DNA from: Mycobacterium sp. UM_WGJ
GTDB taxonomy: Bacteria; Actinomycetota; Actinomycetes; Mycobacteriales; Mycobacteriaceae
Assembly (NCBI RefSeq): GCF_000455125.1
Contig: NZ_AUWR01000052.1
Location: forward strand, 17,760 to 81,759
Reading direction: 5' to 3'
Length of the DNA stretch: 64,000 nucleotides
The notes beneath the pieces were generated by a model, which was not told the DNA's origin, ran no database searches, and was given only the letters and a program-made list of their open reading frames with translations. Below, one piece after another: positions 45,131 to 57,834 of the stretch (position 1 is the first letter of the stretch; every line of letters begins with the position of its first letter). Position numbers and translations under genes: made by a program.

Positions 45131-46237
45131 ATGACCACCGCTGTGCGTACAGACCGGCTCCCCGCCGACGTGACCCCGCTGGCGGGCTGGGCCCGTCGGA
45201 GCGCGTCGAACCCCGCCCACCACCGGGATCCCGCGATGCTGGACGAGGTGGTGGAGAACGGGCCCAGCCTCGCCGGCCAGCTGGCCGGTTTGGCCGCGCG
45301 TCTCAGTATTCGGCCCATCCTGGCGATCGGCGCTCAACTGCCGAAGGCGCCCTGGCCATGGGGCCTGTTGGACCACGCTGCCCGGGTCGTCCCCTCCGCC
45401 CCGGGCAGCGTTCGCCGCACGGTTCGGTTGGCACGCTGCACGGCGCGGCTGGTCCGCGCCGCCGGTGTGCGGCCCGCCGACGGCACCGGCCGCGTTGTGC
45501 TCTACCTGCACGGCGGCGCGTTCTTGACGTGCGGAGTCAACACCCACGATCGGATGGTCACCACGCTGTCGAAGTATGCCGACAGCCCGGCGCTGGTGGT
45601 CAGTTACCGGATGATCCCCAAGCACTCCGTCGGCGCGGCGATCGACGACTGCTACGACGGTTACCAGTGGCTGCGCAGTCAGGGATACGCACCGGACCAG
45701 ATAGTGGTGGCCGGTGACTCCGCGGGAGGCTACCTGGCGCTGGCGCTGGCGGTACGGCTGCTCGATGAGGCAGAACAGCCCGCCGCCGTCGTCTGCATGT
45801 CGCCGTTGACCCAGATCGCCAAGGCGTCCAGGCGCGAGCACCCCAACAGTGCCACCGATGCGATGTTCCCCGCCAAGGCCTTCGATGCGCTCGTCGACCT
45901 GATCACCCACGCCGCCAGGCGCCGGGGCGCCGACGGCACGCGCGAGGAGATCTTCGAACCGCTCGACCACATCGAGTCCGGGCTGTGCCCCACCCTGATC
46001 CACGTGTCCGGGTCCGAGGCCATGCTGCACGACGCCACGCTGGTGGCGAACAGGCTGGCCGGCGTCGGTGTTCCGGTCCAGCTGCGGGTGTGGCCCGGTC
46101 AGATGCACGTGTTCCAGATCGCGCCGATAGTGCCGGAGGCCAACCGTTCGCTGCGGCAGATCGGTGCCTACATCCGTGCGGTGACCGATTGGGCGGCGGT
46201 TCCGGAGGGAATCGACGACTACGTGGTGATCCCGTAG
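45131..46237 (+). CDS. Alpha/beta hydrolase (hormone-sensitive-lipase type esterase)
   Basis: 368 residues from ATG 45131. The oxyanion motif LYLHGGAFLTCG (~124) and nucleophile elbow VVAGDSAGGYLALAL (~195, Ser in GDSAG) define the Lip/HSL family; the acid is likely in LIHVSGSEAMLHD and the His in PGQMHVFQI. It would hydrolyse short- or medium-chain esters. A palindrome in the 107-base upstream gap suggests activation by the convergently encoded AcoR-like regulator. The 3' ends overlap by 19 bases. No signal peptide is seen. Confidence 0.87.
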   Translation: MTTAVRTDRLPADVTPLAGWARRSASNPAHHRDPAMLDEVVENGPSLAGQLAGLAARLSIRPILAIGAQLPKAPWPWGLLDHAARVVPSAPGSVRRTVRLARCTARLVRAAGVRPADGTGRVVLYLHGGAFLTCGVNTHDRMVTTLSKYADSPALVVSYRMIPKHSVGAAIDDCYDGYQWLRSQGYAPDQIVVAGDSAGGYLALALAVRLLDEAEQPAAVVCMSPLTQIAKASRREHPNSATDAMFPAKAFDALVDLITHAARRRGADGTREEIFEPLDHIESGLCPTLIHVSGSEAMLHDATLVANRLAGVGVPVQLRVWPGQMHVFQIAPIVPEANRSLRQIGAYIRAVTDWAAVPEGIDDYVVIP

Positions 46238-48039
46238 GTCTTCAGCTTCCGGTACAGGCTTGACCGCGACATTCCCAGCTGCGCTGCGGCGGCCACCCGG
46301 CTGCCGTTGGCCTGTCGCAGGGCGGTGACGATCGCGTCGCGCTCGATGACTTCGAGCTGAGTCAGGGCGCGGCGGGACACGCTCTGGCAGTAGCCGGGCA
46401 GATCGGTGTCGGTGAGCTCGCCGACCTGACGTTTGCGCAGCGCATGTTCGAGGGCATCGCGCAGTTCAGCGATGTTTCCCGGCCACGAATAGCGGCCGAT
46501 GAGCCGGTGCGCTGCCGGGCCGAGCCGCACCCTGCGCTCGCCTGCGATCCCGCGCAGCAGCGCGGCGGCGATGCCCGGCAGGTCGTCGGTACGGTAGCGC
46601 AGCGGTGGCACCGTGATCGCTGCGTCGAAATGCCCCAGGAGCGCACCGAGCGCCGGCGCCGACCCGTCCGGGTCGTGGGACACGGTGGCGACCCTCCAGC
46701 TGGGTGCATCGACCGATTCGACCACCGCGAAATACCTGTCCAGCGCGCCGATGTCCTCCGCGTCGGCCTGGTCGACGTTGCGGGCGATGTACAACGTGGG
46801 CTGGCCCGAATCGTTGGGTAGCGGACCGTCCTTGCCGTCGTTGGCGTGCCGTCCGGCGTCTACCGTCACGATGCGACCACCGGGATGGACCGACTGGAAA
46901 AGCTGCGTCGCCAGGGTGAATTTGCCCACCCCGGCCTCACCGACCAGCAGGACAGGCATCAGGTTCTCCAGTGCGTCGCGCAGTTCGCCGCAGGCCCGCA
47001 CCCAAGCCGGCGAGCGGCCGCTGGCCAGGGACTGCGGCGACCCGAAGAGCGTGGGCACCTCAACCGGCAGCACGGCGGGCACGGGGGACTGCCCGGCGGC
47101 CCCGGCACGACCAGACCTCACCGGTTCGGCGATCATCAGCGTCCCGGCGACCTGCGCGCCGGCGAAGACACGGGTCCCGCGAATCCGCACGACGCGTTGG
47201 CTGCCCGGCAGGACGACGGTGTCGCTGGCGCGTTCTCTGCCGGCCAGCAGGAACGTCGCGTGGTCGCGGAGCACCTGCTGTTCCGCGGCGTCGAACATCT
47301 GCTGGGCGGCGGGGCTGGCGATCAGCAGCGCGGTGCCGAAGGCGAACACGGCCGCGCGGTTCGACCGGGCGGTGACGCGGAGGTAGGCGTCGAAGACGGC
47401 CTGTTGTGTCTGGCTGCGGTCGAGCAGCAGGTTGCGGCTGATCTCCTTTGCGGCGTTCTTGACCAGAACGTGCATGACGGGGTTCCACGCCTGGGTCAGG
47501 GTGGCGATTGCCACGACGCCTTCGACGCGGCCGGTGACCGGGTCGAGGATCGGAGCGCCGCAGGCGGCGAAGTTCTCCAGGCTCTCGCTGTAGTGCTCCG
47601 GGCCGACGATGCTGGCGGCCTGGCCTGACTCGAAGACGGTGCCGGCCCCGTTGGTGCCCACGGCCGCCTCCGAGAAGTCGAATCCGGGCGCGTACTGGAC
47701 CCGGTCGAACAGCCGGGTGGCCGTCGAGGAGGAGTCGATCCGTTGGACGACGCGCACTTTGCGGTCGGTCAGGCCGATGGCCAGCGGCAGGTGCGCGGCG
47801 GAGGTGTCGTCGCCCAACTGCTCCAGCACGGGGCGCGCGGTGCGCGCCAACAGCGAATCGGTGTCGACCGCATCGGTGAACGTGCTGATCGGGCGAATGA
47901 CATCCACGCCAGCATCCCGGCTGCGCTCCCACGAAGCGACAACCAGGTCGGAGACTCCCGCGACGCTTGGCCTGCCGAACTCCAGGAATGCCATCCGGTC
48001 GGCGGCAGCCCTCAGCAGCGGGTTGTCATCCCCGGACAT
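46219..48039 (-). CDS. AcoR/MimR-like GAF-AAA-Fis transcriptional regulator lacking GAFTGA
   Basis: 606 residues from ATG 48039. An N-terminal GAF-type sensor (~60-230, with TNGAGTVFESGQAASIVGPEHY as in AcoR), an AAA-like domain with Walker A LLVGEAGVGKFTLA (~375), and a C-terminal Fis HTH (RDAIVTALRQANGSRVAAAAQLGMSRSSLYRKLK). The GAFTGA loop needed for sigma54 contact is absent and the Walker B region (PTLYIARNVDQAD) is degenerate. This fits mycobacteria, which lack sigma54. It probably activates the neighbouring hydrolase in response to a small organic effector. Confidence 0.85.
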   Translation of the reverse strand: MSGDDNPLLRAAADRMAFLEFGRPSVAGVSDLVVASWERSRDAGVDVIRPISTFTDAVDTDSLLARTARPVLEQLGDDTSAAHLPLAIGLTDRKVRVVQRIDSSSTATRLFDRVQYAPGFDFSEAAVGTNGAGTVFESGQAASIVGPEHYSESLENFAACGAPILDPVTGRVEGVVAIATLTQAWNPVMHVLVKNAAKEISRNLLLDRSQTQQAVFDAYLRVTARSNRAAVFAFGTALLIASPAAQQMFDAAEQQVLRDHATFLLAGRERASDTVVLPGSQRVVRIRGTRVFAGAQVAGTLMIAEPVRSGRAGAAGQSPVPAVLPVEVPTLFGSPQSLASGRSPAWVRACGELRDALENLMPVLLVGEAGVGKFTLATQLFQSVHPGGRIVTVDAGRHANDGKDGPLPNDSGQPTLYIARNVDQADAEDIGALDRYFAVVESVDAPSWRVATVSHDPDGSAPALGALLGHFDAAITVPPLRYRTDDLPGIAAALLRGIAGERRVRLGPAAHRLIGRYSWPGNIAELRDALEHALRKRQVGELTDTDLPGYCQSVSRRALTQLEVIERDAIVTALRQANGSRVAAAAQLGMSRSSLYRKLKTYGITT

Positions 48040-48077
48040 CGCGTCACTCGCGTCATGCCTGCCCCCCGTTGGTCGCG

Positions 48078-49970
<1,893 letters not shown>

Positions 49971-50016
49971 TCAGGGACTTGTCCAGTGGACTCAAGAACC
50001 GGCGCATCGGCGAAAC

Positions 50017-50055
50017 CCGCGACGGGGAGCCGGTCCTGGTCAGACCCCGTCGCGG
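50017..50055 (-). promoter_or_regulatory. leuA leader hairpin (attenuator candidate)
   Basis: Read on the minus strand, CCGCGACGGGG (50055-50045) pairs perfectly over 11 bp with CCCCGTCGCGG (50027-50017) across a 17-base loop. Its 5' arm lies inside the leader-peptide codons, 6 bases after the last Leu codon. Only GGGTTTCG follows, so it lacks a strong U tract; mycobacterial terminators often do. leuA begins 65 bases further. Confidence 0.7.
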
Positions 50056-50081
50056 CGTCCGAGCAGGAGCGCGCGTTGCAC
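50040..50081 (-). CDS. leuA leader peptide (13 residues, Leu-Leu-Leu)
   Basis: GTG 50081 to TGA 50040 encodes (M)QRALLLGRRDGV. Three Leu codons in a row (CTC CTG CTC, 50069-50061) lie just before the hairpin. A TAAACT -10 element ends seven bases before the GTG, so the mRNA likely starts at the GTG itself (leaderless) and needs no ribosome site. This is the expected design of an amino acid attenuator for leucine synthesis. Confidence 0.7.
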   Translation of the reverse strand: MQRALLLGRRDGV

Positions 50082-50088
50082 GTGGAGA

Positions 50089-50094
50089 AGTTTA
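50089..50094 (-). promoter_or_regulatory. -10 element of the leuA leader transcript
   Basis: TAAACT (within TGTAAACT) on the minus strand, seven bases before GTG 50081. It matches the TANNNT pattern of mycobacterial SigA promoters. Confidence 0.6.
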
Positions 50095-50202
50095 CACGCC
50101 GATCCCGTGGCCGCAGTGCGATGTCCTGGCACGTTGTCGCCCCGGAGGCCGAGTGAACCGGTGAAGTCCTTCCCCTATCCTTGTTGAGGTTCTTGTAGAG
50201 GC

Positions 50203-50219
50203 CCGATCAGTCAGATCGG
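50203..50219. promoter_or_regulatory. Inverted repeat in the ask leader
   Basis: CCGATC-AGTCA-GATCGG, a 6-bp perfect inverted repeat directly before the ask ribosome site (GGAAAGG, 50220-50226). It may be an operator or a translational hairpin. A TATCCT hexamer at 50176-50181 is a possible -10 box. Confidence 0.4.
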
Positions 50220-50233
50220 CGGAAAGGACGACC

Positions 50234-52546
<2,313 letters not shown>

Positions 52547-52569
52547 CCCGACAGCCCCGGGCGTCGAAC

Positions 52570-53742
52570 GTGCGCTCAGCGCGAGATTTCCGAAGAACTC
52601 TCGGACGGAGTGCGCGCTCGGCGGGGTCGGCGCTGATGACAATGCTGGTGGCTCTGCCTGCTGTGGCGCACGCCGAGCCGCCCGCGCCCATCCCGCGTCC
52701 GGTGCTGTGGCCGCTGGCCGAAGGTCAAGTGGTGCGGATCGGCCCCAGCGCCGGAACCGGAACGCCCACCGGCGATTACGGTATCGGCGCCACCGACCTG
52801 TGTGAGTTCATGGAGTTCCCCAGCGCGGTGCTGCAGATCTGCGGGGACAGCTTCGCCGGCCAGGGTGTCGGGTATGGCGGCTGGTATTCGCCGATCGCAC
52901 TGCGGCTGGACCCCGATTCGGTCGACGACTCCGACGGGGTGCGCTACACCGGGGTGCTCGGGGTGGACAGGCCGTTGCTGGCCGATCCGGGGCCGGCGGG
53001 CAGTACGCAGCTGCCGGCCGGAATCGTCTCGATCAACCGGACCAACTATCTGATGGTGACCACCGCCAAGATGCTGGTTCCGCAGAGCTCACGGCTGGTG
53101 AAAGCCGATCCGGCGCAACCGGGTTGGCAGACGGTGCCGGGATCGGCGCGGCCCGCCTCCTATCAGGATTACGGCCAGTCCCAGATCAGTGGTTACTACG
53201 ACCCGGTTCCGGCTCCGGACTCACCCACCGGCTGGGTGTACCTGGTGGCCAACAACTTTGACCGCAGCGCATCGGTGACGCTGTACCGGGTCGCACCGGC
53301 CGAGTTCACCGACCGCTCGGCCTGGCAGGGCTGGTCGGCCGACAAAGGCTGGGGGCACAAGCCCACGCCATTGTGGAACGACCAGATCGGCGAGCTGAGC
53401 CTGCGCCAGATCGACGGCAGGCCGGTGCTGTCCTACTTCAACGGCACCACCGGCAACATGGAGGTGCGCGTGGCCTACGAACCGACCGGGTTGGGCACCG
53501 CCCCGGTGACCACGGTGGTGCAGCACGCCGAGTGGCCGGATCCGCCGGTGCCCGTGGAGACCTTGCCGGCCCCGTTCGACAACCGGCTGGCCCAGCCCTA
53601 CGGCGGCTACATCTCACCCGGATCGACCCTCGATGAGCTACGGATATTCGTCAGCCAGTGGAACACCCAGCCGCGTGACCGCGCGCCCTACCGGGTGATC
53701 CAGTTCGCGGTGAACCCGTTCAAGCCCTGGTCGGTCAGCTGA
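52570..53742 (+). CDS. Secreted DUF4185 domain protein (Rv3707c-like)
   Basis: 390 residues from GTG 52570. The hydrophobic segment SALMTMLVALPAVAHA ends in a signal peptidase site near residue 36. The rest fits DUF4185, a predicted beta-propeller with glycosidase-like topology (FGIGATDLCEFMEF-like start GIGATDLCEFMEF, GDSFAGQGVGYGGWYSP, LRIFVSQWNTQPRDRAPYRV). Some DUF4185 enzymes are endo-D-arabinanases acting on arabinogalactan/lipoarabinomannan in the GH183 group, so cell-wall arabinan is a possible substrate; this copy has not been tested. The 3' end overlaps the convergent repeat-protein gene by eight bases. Confidence 0.78.
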   Translation: MRSARDFRRTLGRSARSAGSALMTMLVALPAVAHAEPPAPIPRPVLWPLAEGQVVRIGPSAGTGTPTGDYGIGATDLCEFMEFPSAVLQICGDSFAGQGVGYGGWYSPIALRLDPDSVDDSDGVRYTGVLGVDRPLLADPGPAGSTQLPAGIVSINRTNYLMVTTAKMLVPQSSRLVKADPAQPGWQTVPGSARPASYQDYGQSQISGYYDPVPAPDSPTGWVYLVANNFDRSASVTLYRVAPAEFTDRSAWQGWSADKGWGHKPTPLWNDQIGELSLRQIDGRPVLSYFNGTTGNMEVRVAYEPTGLGTAPVTTVVQHAEWPDPPVPVETLPAPFDNRLAQPYGGYISPGSTLDELRIFVSQWNTQPRDRAPYRVIQFAVNPFKPWSVS

Positions 53743-54499
53743 ACAGGCTCCACAGCCCGGACCAGAAGTCCGTGCCGCCGTCACCGAGGAGGTTGGCGTC
53801 GGCGTCGGCCGGGTTGAACGGGTTGCCGTCCGGGGCGTAGTCCTGGACGTAGTCGCCGACGGCGCTCGCTTCGTTGTTGCTGCTGCCGTCCCAGCCGGCG
53901 TAGGCGATGGCGTGCAAGCCTTCGGCGGTGGCGGTGTTGTAGTGGCTGTCGTAGACGCCTGGCACCACCGAGGCGCCCGCACTGGCGACGGCGTAATCGC
54001 CGGTCGCGGTGGCCACGTTGCCGTTGCCCCACGCCGCTGAAGCGCTGGCGTGATCGCCGATCGCGGAGGCGTAGTTGAACGATCCGGTGTCCCCGACCAC
54101 GGCGAGGCTGTGGTCGCCCTGGGCGGACGCGTAGTTGAACAAGCCGCTCATGGCGTTGGCGTCCGAGTAGTCGCCGTAGGCGATCGCGAAGTTGCCGAAG
54201 CTTGACGACGCGGACGCGGTCCCCAGCGTGAGCAGATCGAATCCGCTGATCGAGATGGCGATGCTACCGAAGCCGTCGGGCAGGGTGGGCAGCGATACCG
54301 CCGCCGCGGTGCCGATCGTGGCGGCCGCGTCACCAACGTCCGCTGCGGCGAAGGCGGCGGCGACGCCCAGCGCACCGGCGCCGCCGTCCGCCGAGGTTGT
54401 CCCGGCCAAAGCGACGCCCGGCGTCGTCGCCAGGGCGGCCCCGATACCCAACCCGGCAGCCAATACGCTCAGGCTTCCCATACGTTTCAGATTTCCCAT
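53735..54499 (-). CDS. Secreted protein with YadA-head-like beta-roll repeats
   Basis: 254 residues. A signal peptide ends near GVALA (residue 32). After an Ala-rich region (~35-70), residues ~100-225 contain five or six repeats of 19-27 residues of the pattern [FY]NxAxAxGDxAxAxAG: FGNFAIAYGDYSDANAMSG, FNYASAQGDHSLAVVGDT, FNYASAIGDHASASAAWG, GNVATATGDYAVASAGAS, YNTATAEGLHAIAYAGW. This alternation of small residues recalls left-handed beta-rolls of trimeric autotransporter heads. No membrane anchor or stalk is present. The C-terminus is DFWSGLWSLFS. Function unknown. Confidence 0.75.
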   Translation of the reverse strand: MGNLKRMGSLSVLAAGLGIGAALATTPGVALAGTTSADGGAGALGVAAAFAAADVGDAAATIGTAAAVSLPTLPDGFGSIAISISGFDLLTLGTASASSSFGNFAIAYGDYSDANAMSGLFNYASAQGDHSLAVVGDTGSFNYASAIGDHASASAAWGNGNVATATGDYAVASAGASVVPGVYDSHYNTATAEGLHAIAYAGWDGSSNNEASAVGDYVQDYAPDGNPFNPADADANLLGDGGTDFWSGLWSLFS

Positions 54500-54603
54500 T
54501 GTCGTGCCTTCCCCTCCTGGTAACCGCCTTGTTGGCTGGTTCTGAGAGCGATGCTAGGAGCGCGGGGCGGGGCGGGGATACAGGGTTTTCCCTGGACTTT
54601 CTG

Positions 54604-54619
54604 ACCCTATTTATAGGGT
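54604..54619. promoter_or_regulatory. 16-base perfect palindrome in divergent promoter region
   Basis: ACCCTAT-TT-ATAGGGT lies in the 232-base gap between the leftward beta-roll gene (start 54499) and the rightward His-rich gene (start 54732). It is AT-rich in the core and well placed for a dimeric regulator. The rest of the gap shows no gene. Confidence 0.5.
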
Positions 54620-54731
54620 GGCGTCCGGCTGTTCGGGGGCCGGTGGACCGCCCGGCCGGCGCATGCGCTCATAGCGGATGCATAGCCAAGACCTAGCGGT
54701 GCCGGGTGTTGCCCCCGGCAAGATGCCTTAC

Positions 54732-55067
54732 ATGAGCGAAACACCCGTCACCACAACCCCTCCGCCGGCACCGCCGGGTGAGCCCAAGCCCTACTGGCTC
54801 TACCGGCTCGCGGCCTGGGTCGCGATCGTCGCTGGCATCGTCTTCATCGTCTCGTCGATCTTCTTGGCCGGAGTCTGGGTCAGCCGCGGCGGTCCGGGCG
54901 GGCACCACTGCCATGGACATCACGGCCACCACGGCCAACACGCGATGTTTCACAAGGGCCACCACCGCGGCCCGGGACCGATGGGACCCGGCCCGGACCA
55001 GCGAGGACCCGGTGAGCTGCCGCCATCGGTGAGCACCCAGGCCCCGCCGTCCCCACCCGGCCGGTAA
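54732..55067 (+). CDS. Small His-rich, Pro-rich single-pass membrane protein (copy 1)
   Basis: 111 residues from ATG 54732; ATG 54723 would add three residues. A Pro-rich N-terminus (TTTPPPAPPGEPKPYWLYR), one membrane segment (LAAWVAIVAGIVFIVSSIFLAGVWV), then a histidine cluster GGHHCHGHHGHHGQHAMFHK and a Pro/Gly tail. The His/Cys cluster outside the membrane could bind Cu, Ni or Zn. It is a paralogue of the protein at 55149-55532. M. tuberculosis has two Pro-rich proteins at this place (Rv3706c, Rv3705A). A strong hairpin separates the two copies. Confidence 0.75.
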   Translation: MSETPVTTTPPPAPPGEPKPYWLYRLAAWVAIVAGIVFIVSSIFLAGVWVSRGGPGGHHCHGHHGHHGQHAMFHKGHHRGPGPMGPGPDQRGPGELPPSVSTQAPPSPPGR

Positions 55068-55087
55068 CCCGTCCCGGCCACGAGCAA

Positions 55088-55121
55088 CCGGCCGCCGCCC
55101 CTCCCGAAGGGCGGCGGCCGG
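55088..55121 (+). terminator. GC-rich hairpin terminator between the His-rich paralogues
   Basis: 13-bp perfect stem CCGGCCGCCGCCC/GGGCGGCGGCCGG with an 8-base loop, 21 bases after the copy 1 stop. No U tract follows (CGTCGTTCTGG), as is common for mycobacterial terminators. Confidence 0.7.
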
Positions 55122-55148
55122 CGTCGTTCTGGGGCATGATTGATCGGT

Positions 55149-55532
55149 ATGAGCGAGTCGCCAGTCCCCGCCCAAGCTCCTCCGCCGGCGCCGCCGCCAC
55201 CGCCGAACCGGCTCTACCAAGCCGCGGCCTGGGTGGTGATCGTCGCCGGAACCGTCTTCGTCGCCGCCGTCATCTTCGGCACCGGTGTTTACCTCAGCGG
55301 CGGCGGTTGGCACGGGCACCACCGCCATGGCCCGTGCATGATGCATCACGGCCCGCCGATGGGTCCCGATTTCGGGCCGGGCGGGCCCGGTTTCGGGCCA
55401 GCGGGTCCCGGTGCGGAACCACACTGGCCAGGTCCCCGGTCGGCCGGCCCGGGCAATGGCCCGGGCGGGCCCGGCGGGCCACCAGCGCCGCCGCCACCAC
55501 CTCCGCCGTCGGCGCCGCCACCGCACCGCTGA
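55149..55532 (+). CDS. Small His/Pro/Gly-rich single-pass membrane protein (copy 2)
   Basis: 127 residues from ATG 55149 (ATG 55140 also in frame). The same plan as copy 1: Pro-rich N-terminus, one membrane segment (AAAWVVIVAGTVFVAAVIFGTGVYL), His cluster HGHHRHGPCMMHHGPP and a long Pro/Gly tail with GPGGPGFGPAGPG repeats. The Cys/Met/His mixture would suit copper or zinc. Function unknown. The terminator-like hairpin before it implies its own promoter. katA follows after 134 bases. Confidence 0.72.
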   Translation: MSESPVPAQAPPPAPPPPPNRLYQAAAWVVIVAGTVFVAAVIFGTGVYLSGGGWHGHHRHGPCMMHHGPPMGPDFGPGGPGFGPAGPGAEPHWPGPRSAGPGNGPGGPGGPPAPPPPPPPSAPPPHR

Positions 55533-55666
55533 TCCTTTCCAAAGCTGCCGCGTGCGCGGCGTCCTGCGCGATGTGCCATGTCGGCCGCAGGTGACCGCAC
55601 ACTCGTTGGCGATCTGAGTCAAACACGTTGATTCACAAGCGCTTGAGCACAGGAGGAGACAGACAG

Positions 55667-57115
55667 ATGACCGAGCACCACACCACCACCGACTCCGGAA
55701 TCCCGGCGCCCAGCGACGGCGAATCGCTGACGATCGGCCCCGATGGCCCCATCCTGTTGCAGGACCACTACCTGATCGAACAGATGGCGATGTTCAACCG
55801 GGAGCGCACCCCCGAACGTCAGCCGCACGCCAAAGGTGGTGGGGCGTTCGGTCACTTCGAGGTCACCGCAGACGTCACCGCATACACCAGGGCCGCGGTG
55901 TTCGCGCCGGGCGCCAAGACCGAGACGCTGACAAGGTTCTCCACCGTCGCCGGCGAGCGGGGCAGCCCAGACACCTGGCGGGACCCCCGCGGTTTCGCGA
56001 CGAAGTTCTACACCTCGGAGGGCAACTTCGACCTGGTCGGCAACAACACCCCGGTCTTCTTCATGCGTGACCCGCTGAAGTTCCAGCACTTCATTCGCTC
56101 CCAGAAGCGTCGCGCGGCCAGCAACCTGCGCGACCACAACATGCAGTGGGACTTCTGGAGCCTCACCCCGGAGTCGGCTCACCAGGTCACCTGGCTGATG
56201 GGGGACCGGGGTATTCCGAAGGACTGGCGCCACATGAACGGCTACTCCAGCCACACCTACAGCTGGATCAACGCCGCCGGAGAGATCTTCTGGGTCAAGT
56301 ACCACTTCATCAGCGACCAGGGCGTGGATTTCCTCACCCAGGAGGAGGCCGACCGGTTGGCCGGCGTCGATGCCGACTTCCACCAGCGGGACCTGTATGA
56401 GGCGATCGAGCGCGGGGAGTATCCGAGTTGGACGCTGAAGATGCAGATCATGCCATTCGAGGAGGCAAAGACCTACCGCTACAACCCGTTTGATCTGACG
56501 AAGGTGTGGCCGCACGCCGACTATCCGCTGATCGACGTCGGCAAGCTGACCCTGGATCGCAACGTCAGCGACTACCACAGTGAGATCGAGCAGGCGGCGT
56601 TCCAGCCCAACAACATGGTGCCCGGCACCGGCCTGAGCCCGGACAAGATGTTGCTGGCCCGGGGTTTCTCCTACGCCGACGCCCACCGGGCCCGGATCGG
56701 GACGAACTACAGCCAATTGCCGGTCAACGCACCGAAATCCGAGGTGCACAGCTACTCCAAGGACGGTGCCATGCGGTTCGTCAATGCGACGGACCCGGTG
56801 TACGCACCGAACTCGATGGGCGGACCCAAGGCTGACCCCGCCCGTGCCGCCGAAGTGCGCTGGCACGCCGACGGAGACATGGTGCGCGCTGCCTACACGC
56901 TGCGGCCCGACGACGACGACTTCAGTCAGGCTCGGACCCTGGTCCGCGACGTCCTCGACGACGATGCGCGGAAGCGATTGGCCGCCAACATTATTGGGCA
57001 TGTTTCAGCCGGTGTCACCGAGCCGGTGCTGTCCCGGGTGTTCGAGTACTGGCGCAACGTCGACCCCGATCTGGGCAGCGCGGTGGAGGCCGGGGTGCGG
57101 GCCAACCTTGCCTGA
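55667..57115 (+). CDS. katA: Monofunctional haem catalase
   Basis: 482 residues from ATG 55667, with AGGAGGAG ideally placed. Small-subunit clade 3 catalase: active-site His in [12 protein letters not shown] (~50), Asn in [15 protein letters not shown] (~125), and the proximal Tyr region in [20 protein letters not shown] (~340). It splits H2O2 to water and oxygen. This is not KatG. No FurA-type gene adjoins. Its last eight bases overlap a TTG start of the PknH-like sensor-domain gene. Placement just before that gene and the ergothioneine cluster groups oxidative-stress functions together. Confidence 0.95.
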   Translation: MTEHHTTTDSGIPAPSDGESLTIGPDGPILLQDHYLIEQMAMFNRERTPERQPHAKGGGAFGHFEVTADVTAYTRAAVFAPGAKTETLTRFSTVAGERGSPDTWRDPRGFATKFYTSEGNFDLVGNNTPVFFMRDPLKFQHFIRSQKRRAASNLRDHNMQWDFWSLTPESAHQVTWLMGDRGIPKDWRHMNGYSSHTYSWINAAGEIFWVKYHFISDQGVDFLTQEEADRLAGVDADFHQRDLYEAIERGEYPSWTLKMQIMPFEEAKTYRYNPFDLTKVWPHADYPLIDVGKLTLDRNVSDYHSEIEQAAFQPNNMVPGTGLSPDKMLLARGFSYADAHRARIGTNYSQLPVNAPKSEVHSYSKDGAMRFVNATDPVYAPNSMGGPKADPARAAEVRWHADGDMVRAAYTLRPDDDDFSQARTLVRDVLDDDARKRLAANIIGHVSAGVTEPVLSRVFEYWRNVDPDLGSAVEAGVRANLA

Positions 57116-57770
57116 CGCCCGACGGGCCGCGGCAACCCTGGCGGCGGGGCTGGGGCTGGCCGCAGCAGGTGCAGCGGTCGCTCCGCTCGCCGCCGCCGGG
57201 CCGTCGGAACCCGGCGTGGTCTCCTACGCGGTGCTGCCGAAGGGATCGGTCGGCAACATCGTGGGCGCCCCGATGGGCTTCGAGGCCGTCTCCGGCCAGC
57301 CTTTCCAGGCCTTCTGGGTCGACGACCCGGCATGCAACAACTGGGCCGACATCGGACTGCCCGAGGTCTACAACGATCCCGACCTGGCGTCGTTCAACAG
57401 CGCCGTCAGCCAGACCTCGGCCAACGACCAGAGACACTTCGCCAAGCAGGCGGTGGGCGTGTTCGCCACCAACGATGCTGCGGCCGCGGCGTTTCACCGT
57501 GTCGTCGACCGGACCGGCGGCTGTCCGGGCCGCACCACCGCGATGCATCTGGACAACGGAGCCACCCAGGTCTGGGAGTTCAGCGGTGGGCCTGCCACGG
57601 CTACGGATGCGGCCTGGACCAAGCAGGAGGCCGGCACCGACCGGCGCTGCTTCAACCAGACCCGGCTGCGGGCCAACGTCTTGTTGCAGGCCAAGGTCTG
57701 CCAGTCCGGTAACGCCGGCCCAGCGGTGAACGTGCTGGCAGGGGCGATGCAGAACTCCTTGGGGCAGTGA
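57108..57770 (+). CDS. Exported PknH-like sensor-domain protein (Rv3705c-like)
   Basis: 220 residues if started at TTG 57108, the only plausible in-frame start upstream of the hydrophobic segment ([21 protein letters not shown]). Mature part fits the PknH_C-like extracellular sensor domain (PF14032): [35 protein letters not shown], conserved Cys in [20 protein letters not shown] and KVCQSGN forming two disulfides. These domains are found in protein kinase PknH and many lipoproteins and may bind small ligands. No lipobox Cys is visible. It overlaps katA by eight bases, implying coupled translation. Confidence 0.8.
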   Translation: MPDARRAAATLAAGLGLAAAGAAVAPLAAAGPSEPGVVSYAVLPKGSVGNIVGAPMGFEAVSGQPFQAFWVDDPACNNWADIGLPEVYNDPDLASFNSAVSQTSANDQRHFAKQAVGVFATNDAAAAAFHRVVDRTGGCPGRTTAMHLDNGATQVWEFSGGPATATDAAWTKQEAGTDRRCFNQTRLRANVLLQAKVCQSGNAGPAVNVLAGAMQNSLGQ

Positions 57771-57834
57771 TCACCCGTCCTCTTGTCGCCCCTCTCCGGT
57801 AGCGTCGGGAGGATCGACGGGCGGAGGGGTTGAT

